Assembly (NCBI RefSeq): GCF_965279055.1
Contig: NZ_OZ257125.1
Span: forward strand, 62,001-126,000
DNA length: 64,000 nt
Reading direction: 5' to 3'
Origin: Hydrocarboniphaga sp965279055
GTDB lineage: Bacteria; Pseudomonadota; Gammaproteobacteria; Nevskiales; Nevskiaceae
In this document: positions 31,696 through 39,433 of the stretch, piece by piece
Layout of the letters: every line of letters starts with the position of its first letter
How positions within the stretch are numbered: position 1 is the stretch's first letter
Notes under the pieces: model-generated
What the model was told of the DNA's origin: nothing
The model's database searches: none
What the model saw: the letters and a program-made list of their open reading frames with translations, nothing else
Program-made: the position numbers and the translations under genes

Positions 31696-33726
31696 GTGAG
31701 AGCGTTCATCGAGCAATTGCGGCGCCGGAACGTGTTCCGCGCGCTAGCGTTCTACGCGGGCGCGGCCTGGCTGCTGGTGCAGATCGCCACCCAGGTATTC
31801 CCGTTTTTCGACGTGCCGAACTGGGCAGTGCGCTGGGTCGTGATCGCGCTGCTGATCGGCCTGCCGATCACCGCCCTGCTGTCCTGGTTCTATGAGCTGA
31901 CGCCGTCCGGGTTCAGGCGCGAAGTCGAAGTCGACACCGGCGATGTCCCGCTGCAGCGCCCGTTCGGCAGCGTCGATCGCGGCCTGCTCTGCCTGGTGGC
32001 GGTGTTGGTCGTGATGCTGGTCGGCAGCTGGCTGTGGCAGCGCGACGGTGGCGGCACAAAGCGCGCGTCGATCGCGGTGATGCCGTTCAAGAACCTGAGC
32101 AGCGATCCCGGCAATGCGTATTTCGTCGACGGCATTCAGGACGAGATCCTGGTGCGGCTGTCGAAAATCGCCGCGCTTAAAGTGATATCGCGAACCTCGA
32201 CCGCGCGCTACGCGTCGGCGCCGGCCGATCTGAAGCAGATCGCACGCGAGCTCGGCGTCGACCATATCGTCGAAGGCAGCGTGCAGCGCCACGGCGGATC
32301 GGCGCGTATCGAAGTGCAGCTGATCGACGCGCAGACCGACACCAGTATCTGGGCGGAAACCTACGATCGCCTGCTGACCGACATCTTCAAGACGCAGAGC
32401 GAAGTCGCGCGCTCGATCGCCGAGGTGCTGCAGGCACGGCTGACCGCGCCGGAAATCGCACAGGTTTCCGCGACGCCGACGCAGAATACCGAAGCCTACG
32501 ACGCCTACCTGCGCGGCTTGGCGTTCCAGTTGCGCTCGTTCGAGCCGGTGAACCTGGCGAGCGCGGCGAACAGCTTCGCCAAGGCGGCGGCGCTCGATCC
32601 GGATTTCGCGCTGGCCTGGGCGCAGCTGGCGCGCACCGAATCCACGCGCGCGTTCCAGGGCCTGGGCAATGCGGCCGAGTCCTGCGCCAGTGCGCGGCAG
32701 GCGGCCAGGCAGGCGCAGCGCCTGCAGCCGCAACTCGGCGAAACCGCGTTGGCGGCCGGTTACGTGCACTTCATGTGCGATCACGATCTGCCTGCTGCGC
32801 AAACCGCATTCGGCATCGCCAGTGCGCGGCTGCCGAACAACGCCGACGTGCTCGGCGCGATGGCCAAGATCGAATGGCGCAAGGGTGATTCCGCGGCGGT
32901 GCTGAAGCATCTGCGTGATGCGGTGGAACTGGACCCGCGCAATCTCGAGCTGCTCGGCTCCTACGCGTATTACCTGGGCCTGGACCGCCGTTTCGGTGAC
33001 GCACGCGGCATCGTCAGGCGCGCGCTGCAGATCAGCCCCGACGACGCCTCACTGATGGCGCTGGCGGCATTGATCGAGCAGGCAGACGGCAACCTCGGCG
33101 CGGCGGCGGGCCAACTCGCCGACCTGTCGCCGCGGCCGCTGCAGGTCGACGTGTTCGACTACCAGATGCTGCAGCTGATCTACCAGACGCGTTACTCCGA
33201 AGCCGCTGCTGCGCTCAAGGACGCGCTCGCTGGCGACGTGTCCACGCTCGGCGTATCGGTCGCCGACTACTACGCGCTGCTGGCAACCGTGCAGCAGGCC
33301 AGCGGCAACGGCGCGGCGGCGCGCCGGACTTATGCCGAGGCGCTGGCGCTGCTGCGCGGCTTCGACGATGGCAGCCTCACCGATGAAAGCTCCGGCGGCG
33401 TCTACCTGCGCGCGATGCTGTGCCTGAGCGCGGCCGGTGCCGATGCCGCCGCGCTGGCGCTGGAGGACTGCACGCGACTGCGCCGTATCGCCGCCACGGA
33501 CCGTGAATTCTCCTTGACCGCGCTCGATGCGCTCGCCCAGGCCGATGTACTCGCCGGCCAGCACGCCGCCGCGTTCGACGCGCTGCGCAGCCTGCTCGCC
33601 CGGCCGTATTACAGCGTGCGCTACACAACACCGCTGACGCCGGCGCTGCTGCGTCAGGACCCCTTGTGGGCGCCGCTGCGCCAGGATCCGCGCTATGCGG
33701 CGCTGGTCGCCGAGCGTGCGCGGTAG
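31696..33726 (+). CDS. TolB-like and TPR-repeat membrane protein
   Basis: A 676-residue protein of a type often found fused to adenylate cyclase or protein kinase domains. The N-terminus FIEQLRRRNVFRALAFYAGA leads into two membrane helices (about 15-65); a third lies near 95-113. Then follows a TolB-like domain (IAVMPFKNLSSDPGNAYFVDGIQDEIL, about 125-250) and a long TPR array to the C-terminus. No enzyme domain is attached. Such proteins are thought to be envelope-linked scaffolds or regulators. Start is GTG 31696; the nearest GGAG is about 14 bases upstream. Confidence 0.8.
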   Translation: MRAFIEQLRRRNVFRALAFYAGAAWLLVQIATQVFPFFDVPNWAVRWVVIALLIGLPITALLSWFYELTPSGFRREVEVDTGDVPLQRPFGSVDRGLLCLVAVLVVMLVGSWLWQRDGGGTKRASIAVMPFKNLSSDPGNAYFVDGIQDEILVRLSKIAALKVISRTSTARYASAPADLKQIARELGVDHIVEGSVQRHGGSARIEVQLIDAQTDTSIWAETYDRLLTDIFKTQSEVARSIAEVLQARLTAPEIAQVSATPTQNTEAYDAYLRGLAFQLRSFEPVNLASAANSFAKAAALDPDFALAWAQLARTESTRAFQGLGNAAESCASARQAARQAQRLQPQLGETALAAGYVHFMCDHDLPAAQTAFGIASARLPNNADVLGAMAKIEWRKGDSAAVLKHLRDAVELDPRNLELLGSYAYYLGLDRRFGDARGIVRRALQISPDDASLMALAALIEQADGNLGAAAGQLADLSPRPLQVDVFDYQMLQLIYQTRYSEAAAALKDALAGDVSTLGVSVADYYALLATVQQASGNGAAARRTYAEALALLRGFDDGSLTDESSGGVYLRAMLCLSAAGADAAALALEDCTRLRRIAATDREFSLTALDALAQADVLAGQHAAAFDALRSLLARPYYSVRYTTPLTPALLRQDPLWAPLRQDPRYAALVAERAR

Positions 33727-33734
33727 CCCGACGC

Positions 33735-33763
33735 TGGTCAGGCCCCCGCGCTCGGTCTAGACT
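33735..33763 (+). promoter_or_regulatory. Promoter of tRNA-Thr
   Basis: TGGTCA at 33735-33740 and TAGACT at 33758-33763 are separated by 17 bp, each matching four of six consensus bases, and are followed by a GC-rich discriminator (GCGGGCCGC) typical of stable-RNA promoters under stringent control. The tRNA begins 21 bp later. Confidence 0.55.
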
Positions 33764-33783
33764 GCGGGCCGCAAAAGTTCAGG

Positions 33784-33858
33784 GCCGGGTTAGCACAGTG
33801 GTAGTGCAGCGGTTTTGTAAACCGAAGGTCGGGGGTTCAAATCCCTCACTCGGCACCA
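33784..33858 (+). tRNA. tRNA-Thr (anticodon TGT)
   Basis: GCCGGGT/ACTCGGC acceptor stem with one G-U pair, GCAC..GTGC D stem, anticodon arm GCGGT TTTGTAA ACCGA and T arm GGGGG TTCAAAT CCCTC, ending in encoded CCA. The loop places TGT at 34-36, decoding ACA. The first anticodon-stem pair (27-43) is a G-A mismatch, and the D arm is tRNA-Gly-like. Its 3' end borders the most accessory-looking stretch of the window. Confidence 0.93.
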
Positions 33859-33922
33859 TCCCGGACTTGATGCTCCCCTGCGTGCTCCGCGGTCTCAGAC
33901 TGTTTGAATGCTGGTATCCGGC

Positions 33923-34215
33923 TCATGCCGCATCGGCTGCCGCTTTCCGCAAGTCAGACTGCGCCACAGCCACTCCACCCGGCCCGTAGCGATAGCGCTT
34001 CAGCCACCAACGGCTGAAGACGATCTGCGCGGCGAAGATCGCGATGCTGCTGATCAGGACGCCGACCAGACCGTACTGCGGGCCAAGACCGAGGCCGATG
34101 CCATAGAACAGCGCGATCCCGATCAGCGTTTGCGCGAACTGATGGCTCAGTGTCATGGGACCGATCGGAGCGAGCGCGCCCGGCGCGCGCTGCCATGTGC
34201 GCCGTCGATAGAGCG
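33923..34215 (-). pseudogene. C-terminal remnant of a DUF418 family membrane protein gene
   Basis: The last 80-95 codons resemble the C-terminus of DUF418 proteins: WQRAPGALAPIGPM, then FAQTLIGIALFYGIGLGLG, a second helix, and SRWWLKRYRYGP in place of the usual SRWWLRRFRFGPLEWLWR. The normally invariant GRMAL appears as GPMTL, and the final GPLEWLWR is degraded. About 300 upstream codons are missing; the sequence turns into the 5' region of an opposite-strand gene. Together with 33859-33922 and 34216-34296, where nothing else is recognised, this fills the 438-base gap between tRNA-Thr and the next gene. Confidence 0.6.
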
Positions 34216-34296
34216 AAGCTGACCATGCAGGCTCGGTCGGATAGGAGGAAGCACGCATTTCGGAGTAGCGTAACGCTGCCATCAGCGGAGCGCGCC

Positions 34297-36243
34297 GTGC
34301 CCCTTCAGACCAAAACGAATTGTGGCCGCGGCTTTCGCGGCTCGGCGGTTCTTGTCGTTGTTTATTCGATGCTGTTGTTGCTGCCACATTTTTCTGCGTC
34401 GGCTGCGGATTCCGGCGGCGCTGCAAAAAACGACGACTTCGGCGTAACCGCGCGCAGGAGCCAGATTCTGCTGGCGGAAGCCGCAGAAGCGATGCCTGTC
34501 GCCTGCGAGAAGCAGGGGAAAAAGGCGGCGGGCTGTTCGCTGAATCTGCTGAGTCACCTGCTCGCCAGGCTGTATGTTGACCCCTCGCCTGACGAGGTCC
34601 GTGTACTCGACCGGCAACTCGGAGCCGGAATCGCCGAGTACCTGCGTATCGCATCCGATTCACAGCTGAGCGCGGAATCGCGCCCGGGCAAGATCGACGA
34701 CGAGCGCGACTCCAACGATTTCTATCTGAACTACGCCGGCACGCTATATCGTCTGCAACGGCTGTTCGGTACCCACGGGCAGCGCGCGGAACGGCTCGGC
34801 AAGGACACGCAGGCCGTGGTGGCGGACGCTTTCTGGGGCTGGGCCAGCAGCCATTGCGCGTTGGCAGACACGCGCCCTGCGCACGTCTGGCAAATCGTGG
34901 GTTCCGAGAATCACACGGCGCTATTTGACAGCTCGTGCTGGGCCGCCGCCGATCTCCTGAGCCAATCCGAAACCTACGCCGCGAGAACCTATCGCGACGG
35001 CAGCTCGGCTGCGGCGCAGCTGGCCGCCTGGACTCAGTTCGAGAAAGCCTACATCCGCGAACGCGCGCGCCACGGTTTGTTCCTGGAGTATTTCTCTCCG
35101 ACTTATGCCAAGTACACGCTTTTCAACTTGTATCTGTATGCCGATTTCAGCCGCGACGACGAAATGCGGCGTCTGGCGCGCAATGCGCTTGATTTGTGGT
35201 GGGCGCAGTGGGCGGTCGAGCAAGTGGACGGCGTGCATGGCGGCAGCAAGGCGCGCGCTTACGGCGAGACGCTCAAGGACGGCGACGCGATGTGGGACGC
35301 GGCGTGGCTCTACTTCGGTTTTCGCAATTTCCGCGTTCCCAATGCGACGGCGCCGCTGGTCGCGTTGGCGACCAGCGACTATCAGCCGCTGCCGCTGATT
35401 TCCCGGCTGGCGCTCGATGCGGCCGGCCGCGGCTCCTACGAAGTCAGGAGCCGGGTACGCGGCCGAGCCGATCCGGCCAGCGAGGGCGCTCGCGGGGTTG
35501 TGCAGGTGGCGGCAGACGATTCCAGCCTGCTGCGATACACCTATGTCACACCGCAGTTTTCGATGGGCCTTGCGCAGGTGCCACGGCTGCCGTTCAAGCA
35601 ATGGGTCGCCGGCAGTTCGCAGAACCGATGGGCGGGGCTGGTGTTCGCCGGCAGTCAGACTGCCAGGATCGTATTCAAGGTCGCCGGCAAAGGGCAGAAC
35701 AACTACAACGCGCTGTGGGGCGTACAAAGCAGGGGCGCGCAGCTGGTGCAGGCTTTGCCGGCGCCGTGGAGCGCGAATGGCGGGCCGTTGCAGGTCTGGT
35801 TCTCCGGCGAACTGAAGCGGGTGGAGCGTGATGGCTGGGTGTTCGTCGATGGCGCCGGCTATGCCGCGCTGCGCCCGGCTTCGGGCGGATACAGCTGGTT
35901 GTCGGCGGAAGGCGGCCAGATCCTGGTTCCCGACGACGGTTATGTGCCGGTCGTGCTGCAGGCCTCTACCCGGGATCGATATCCCGACTTCGCTTCGTTC
36001 CAGAGCGCGGTTCTCGCCGCTCCCCTCAGCAGCAGCAAGGCGTCGACCGAGTTTGCCGGGCTGGATCATGCCGGCCGCCTGCGCCTCTACGGCGATTCGG
36101 GCCGCCTGCCGGAAATCGACGGCCGCCCGATCACGTTCGGTCCCGGGCCTTCCATCGAAAGCCCGTTTCTATCCGGCGGCGGCAATGACGCCGTGTTCAA
36201 GCTGAGCAAGGATGGCAACGCGCAAACCATCGATTTTCGCTAA
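34297..36243 (+). CDS. Exported protein of unknown function, polysaccharide-lyase-like architecture
   Basis: A 648-residue secreted protein. GTG 34297 is chosen because GGAG lies six bases upstream and it places a signal peptide at residues 15-38 (VLVVVYSMLLLLPHFSASAA). Residues about 50-350 are helical with conserved-looking motifs GSENHTALFD (202-211), EYFSPTYAKYTLFNLY and HGGSKARAY, a pattern like the helical toroid domain of polysaccharide lyases, where Asn, His, Tyr and Arg are catalytic. Residues about 370-648 are beta-rich. I cannot name the family; a polysaccharide-degrading role is inference. Codon use looks less GC-extreme than in neighbours, and it converges on the GSCFA-like gene. 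Confidence 0.65.
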   Translation: MPLQTKTNCGRGFRGSAVLVVVYSMLLLLPHFSASAADSGGAAKNDDFGVTARRSQILLAEAAEAMPVACEKQGKKAAGCSLNLLSHLLARLYVDPSPDEVRVLDRQLGAGIAEYLRIASDSQLSAESRPGKIDDERDSNDFYLNYAGTLYRLQRLFGTHGQRAERLGKDTQAVVADAFWGWASSHCALADTRPAHVWQIVGSENHTALFDSSCWAAADLLSQSETYAARTYRDGSSAAAQLAAWTQFEKAYIRERARHGLFLEYFSPTYAKYTLFNLYLYADFSRDDEMRRLARNALDLWWAQWAVEQVDGVHGGSKARAYGETLKDGDAMWDAAWLYFGFRNFRVPNATAPLVALATSDYQPLPLISRLALDAAGRGSYEVRSRVRGRADPASEGARGVVQVAADDSSLLRYTYVTPQFSMGLAQVPRLPFKQWVAGSSQNRWAGLVFAGSQTARIVFKVAGKGQNNYNALWGVQSRGAQLVQALPAPWSANGGPLQVWFSGELKRVERDGWVFVDGAGYAALRPASGGYSWLSAEGGQILVPDDGYVPVVLQASTRDRYPDFASFQSAVLAAPLSSSKASTEFAGLDHAGRLRLYGDSGRLPEIDGRPITFGPGPSIESPFLSGGGNDAVFKLSKDGNAQTIDFR

Positions 36244-36261
36244 TCCGCAGTCGTGCTGGCG

Positions 36262-38151
36262 TCAGCGCCGGTCTGTCGCCAGCTGCTTGGCGAAGGCGTC
36301 GATTTCTGCCGCCAGCATGGCCCCGACCAGGGGCTCGAAACACTTGTTGTAGTGGCCAAGATCGCGCAGTGATTCGCGATAGCCGTGTTGTGCGACGAAC
36401 GGCGTCGGGTCGACAAAGCGCAGATGCAGCGCGCTGTTCGTGTAGTGCTGCATGCGCTCGCGCAGTAACTGTCGCTGCGCAATCGGATTGCCATCGAAGT
36501 CGACGACAAAGGGGCCGACAAACAGTATCGGCTTGGCAATGGTGGCGTCGATCTTTTGTAGCAGTTCGTCGATCTGTTCCGCGCTCAGTTCGAAGAATTC
36601 GGCGTGCAGCAGCAGATCAATTGCCAGAGCGGTACTGCCGCTACTAGGTCCGCCCGATTCGCCGCGCAGCCGCGCCACCCGTTCCTGTCGGCTGGCGAAC
36701 ACCGTTTCCATCGAACACGCCGGTGTAGCTAAGCCGTTGTCGATTAGCAGGTTGCGGACATGGTGTATCTGCAACTGCAGTCCGCGATAACGAACGATGC
36801 GCAGCGACGACAGCTCGACCACGATCAGGTCGGCCGCGCCAAAATTTCGTTGGAAAAGATCGATACCTTCGCGCAGTGGATCGGCCTGATTGACGCTCAT
36901 CAGCGCCGCGAGTTCAGGCGGCACCTTGACCACACCGCGCAACACGTCCACGACCTGCAGGACTTCCGCGGGGTTGTGTACGTAGCCGAATACGCCGTTG
37001 TGCCGGCGCTTTACGCGGCCGTAGTCGTCGGCAAACCCCAGTGGGGTATAGACCCGGCAACTTCCCAGAACGCCGACCGTCAGCTTTTTGAAGTCCTGAG
37101 GCAAGGCCTTGAACAGAGCGGCCTCCTCCTCTTTTTCTTCGGCCGATGTCGTGAGCGGATAGGGGGCGTTGCCGGAAGCGCGCGTCTCGAGTTCTTCGTC
37201 GCCACTGCCTGACCACGGTTCGTTCGCCGTGCGCAGACCCTTGAAGAATTGGTCCGTCAGCCAGCGCAGACCTTGGCGCGTGGTCCCCTGGCCATCGGCT
37301 CCGTGAAACCGGCCGTGCAAAGCCGGCGCTGCAAGCAGTTCGTGGCAGGGGAAATGATCGACGTTGGAAAAGTCGGCCTGCAGCTGCGAGGCGGCAGCCG
37401 TCAGGATGGCCTTCGCCCGCATCGACTCGACGATGGACAACACGTCGTCCGATTGCCGGCCGGGCTCGTCAGCCGCAACCACCAGTACGATGCCGAGCTT
37501 CGGATTGACCCTGCCGTTGATGAACTGGATCGTCCATTTGAGATCGTCGTAGACCTGGCTGTACGACTGTGGCGCGAACTCGTATTGGCCAGCGGCTTTG
37601 CGATCGCCCAGGGCCTCTTGCCTCAACGGCATGGCCGCGCCGTCCTGTTTCGATATCCAGGACCGTGTGCACGTCAGCGTCACGACTAGCAGATCAGCCT
37701 GACGAAGCAGTACGCGAACCGCTTTCAGATGGCGCTCTCGGCTGGCTTCCAGTTCACCGGGTGAGGAAAAGCCGGCAGGCTCGATCTGTGGCCGGAACGG
37801 ATCGTAATAGCGTCCTTTCAGTTCCCAGGAAAGCTCGGTCGGGCTGAAACGTTTGTGCGCCATCGCAACTAGCTGCCGCAACTGTTTCGGCGTCCGGATG
37901 TCGCCGAATCGGGCGCTGTTCAGGCCGTAGCCAAACGCGGCCCGCTGCGCGGACGGCAGACCGGGAGGAGCGCTTTCGGTCTCGACCGCGACCAGGCCCT
38001 GTTCGCCGATCTGGTCGAAAACCGCCTGCGAGAACGAGCAGCCGATGGTTGCAATGCGGGTGCCCGTATTCCCGGACTGCCAGGGCCGAAAGAAATCGCT
38101 CATGTCGATGTCGGGCAAGCCGGGCGACGCGGTGGCAGCGGGATCGCTCAT
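36262..38151 (-). CDS. Large protein with two GSCFA/SGNH-like domains
   Basis: A 629-residue cytosolic-looking protein (no signal peptide). The first half resembles GSCFA domains: IATIGCSFSQAVFDQ (GCSF 37-40), NSARFGDIRTPKQLRQL, QADLLVVTLTCTRSW and VDHFPCHELL. The second half starts TVGVLGSCRVYTPL (GSCR 363-366) and repeats the layout with HNGVFGYVHNPAEVLQ, ADLIVVELSSLRIVRYRG and LFVGPFVVDFDG, as in SGNH-type esterase or surface-polysaccharide modification proteins. An acidic linker (EEKEEEAALFKALP) joins them. Function unknown; an acyl-esterase or glycan-related role is inference. Shares a 3' junction of 18 bp with the exported toroid-like protein. Confidence 0.6.
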   Translation of the reverse strand: MSDPAATASPGLPDIDMSDFFRPWQSGNTGTRIATIGCSFSQAVFDQIGEQGLVAVETESAPPGLPSAQRAAFGYGLNSARFGDIRTPKQLRQLVAMAHKRFSPTELSWELKGRYYDPFRPQIEPAGFSSPGELEASRERHLKAVRVLLRQADLLVVTLTCTRSWISKQDGAAMPLRQEALGDRKAAGQYEFAPQSYSQVYDDLKWTIQFINGRVNPKLGIVLVVAADEPGRQSDDVLSIVESMRAKAILTAAASQLQADFSNVDHFPCHELLAAPALHGRFHGADGQGTTRQGLRWLTDQFFKGLRTANEPWSGSGDEELETRASGNAPYPLTTSAEEKEEEAALFKALPQDFKKLTVGVLGSCRVYTPLGFADDYGRVKRRHNGVFGYVHNPAEVLQVVDVLRGVVKVPPELAALMSVNQADPLREGIDLFQRNFGAADLIVVELSSLRIVRYRGLQLQIHHVRNLLIDNGLATPACSMETVFASRQERVARLRGESGGPSSGSTALAIDLLLHAEFFELSAEQIDELLQKIDATIAKPILFVGPFVVDFDGNPIAQRQLLRERMQHYTNSALHLRFVDPTPFVAQHGYRESLRDLGHYNKCFEPLVGAMLAAEIDAFAKQLATDRR

Positions 38152-38343
38152 CGTTGCAGGGCCGTCTGTTGCCGCATGATCACCTCATCGACTGTTTTCT
38201 TGTCTGGCTTCGGCCGACGCCATGTAACGCGCTGTATGGGCGCTTTGCCGGCCCGGCGCGCTTGCCACATTATCTCCGGCCTATCCGTGCTCGGCTATCG
38301 GGCCGACGGCCGCACCAAACCCGCCAATCGTGGTCTCTATTTG

Positions 38344-39000
38344 ATGAACAAGCTCATTGCGATCGCTGCCGTACTGCTGGCACTGACGGCCTGCACCAAG
38401 ATCCAGGACGTGACCGAGTCGCGTGACGGCGGCCGCTATCAGGTCGGCAGCGCCAGCAGCGCGCGCGTCGGTGAGGTGATGCTGGACCGTTACCAGTACA
38501 GCGCCGCGCCGACCGCGACGCTGTCGGCGGCGATCCCGGCCGGCGATGGCCGGCTCGAGCTGCGCAGCGGTACGCGGCTGGTGGCGCGCAAGGTCGATGG
38601 CGAGCGCGCCTATTGCACGCCGATCACGTCGAATTTCGCCTGCCTCTACGACAACGACGGCGACGGCGCTTTTGACCACGAAATGGTCACCAACCTGGGC
38701 ATCGCCAGCAGCAAGCGGCCGCTGGTTCCGGTGGTGGGCTACACCAAGGGCGACGGCGGCGCGATGGCCAAGGGTTTCAAGTCCGAGCTGATCTACCTCG
38801 GCCGCGCCGACAACGTGATCAGCCTGCGCTACCTGGACTACACCAACGACCTCGGCAAGCCCAGCTATACGCAGGAGCTGAAGTACACGCTGGACGCTAA
38901 AACGCCGACCGAAATCGCGTTCCGCGATGCGCGGCTGCGGATCCTGCAGGCCGACAACGAGGGGATCCGGTACGACATCCTGAGCAGCTTCGGCGGTTGA
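38344..39000 (+). CDS. Lipoprotein, hypothetical
   Basis: A 218-residue protein with a lipoprotein signal (MNKLIAIAAVLLALTAC, lipobox LTAC, Cys17). The mature part has no recognised domain; it is rich in beta-type sequence and contains two further cysteines in YCTPITSNFACLYDNDGDGAFD, where DNDGDG looks like a calcium-binding loop. The ATG at 38344 is selected because it gives the signal peptide. Monocistronic, bounded on the right by a family C repeat. Confidence 0.65.
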   Translation: MNKLIAIAAVLLALTACTKIQDVTESRDGGRYQVGSASSARVGEVMLDRYQYSAAPTATLSAAIPAGDGRLELRSGTRLVARKVDGERAYCTPITSNFACLYDNDGDGAFDHEMVTNLGIASSKRPLVPVVGYTKGDGGAMAKGFKSELIYLGRADNVISLRYLDYTNDLGKPSYTQELKYTLDAKTPTEIAFRDARLRILQADNEGIRYDILSSFGG

Positions 39001-39025
39001 GTTTTTCCTGGATCACATAGCGCAC

Positions 39026-39124
39026 CCCGTTCGTCCCGAGTAGCGGGCTTGCCCGCGTATCGAGGGATGCGACGCGATCCGGTCCCTCGATACGCCCGCG
39101 TTGCGGGCTACTCGGGACGAACGG
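39026..39124. repeat. Family C inverted repeat pair, copy 2
   Basis: Arms 39026-39068 (CGTTCGTCCCGAGTAGCGGG, GTATCGAGGGA) and 39081-39124 (TCCCTCGATACGCC, CTACTCGGGACGAACGG). Inner small stems are GCGGGCTTGCCCGC and CCCGCGTTGCGGG. Confidence 0.9.
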
Positions 39125-39152
39125 AGTGTGTGGGCGCCACCAAAAAATCAGC

Positions 39153-39344
39153 TCAGCTCTTGTCGAACATCTTGCCGATCGCGGCGAGGAAGCTTGAGCC
39201 CAGGAACACCACGCCGCAGGTCGCCAGGCTCTTCCACATGAACTCGTTGCTGTGGCTGAGCCAGATCATCGACAGCGCCAGGCCGATCGCGACGATGACG
39301 CAGATCAGGCAGATCGAGAAGCAGAGTTTGTTCAAAAAGCTCAT
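39153..39344 (-). CDS. Small two-helix membrane protein, hypothetical
   Basis: A 63-residue hydrophobic protein with two membrane helices (about 5-27, LCFSICLICVIVAIGLALSM; and 40-57, LATCGVVFLGSSFLAAIG) joined by SHSNEFMWKS. No family recognised. It is divergent from uup. Coding status rests on the clean hydrophobic pattern and charge distribution only. Confidence 0.45.
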   Translation of the reverse strand: MSFLNKLCFSICLICVIVAIGLALSMIWLSHSNEFMWKSLATCGVVFLGSSFLAAIGKMFDKS

Positions 39345-39433
39345 TGCGGCTGGGTTCGAAGCAGGGGCTTGAGGGCGCAGTCTATAGCCTGAGCGGCTAG
39401 ACTGGCCGCCCTAAAGCCGCGTTGCCGTGCCTC

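Noticed and set aside
33784..38343. Attachment-site duplication of the tRNA-Thr 3' end marking an integrated element
   Set aside because: No second copy of the T-arm/acceptor sequence and no integrase gene were seen to the right of the block, so an intact integrative element is not supported.
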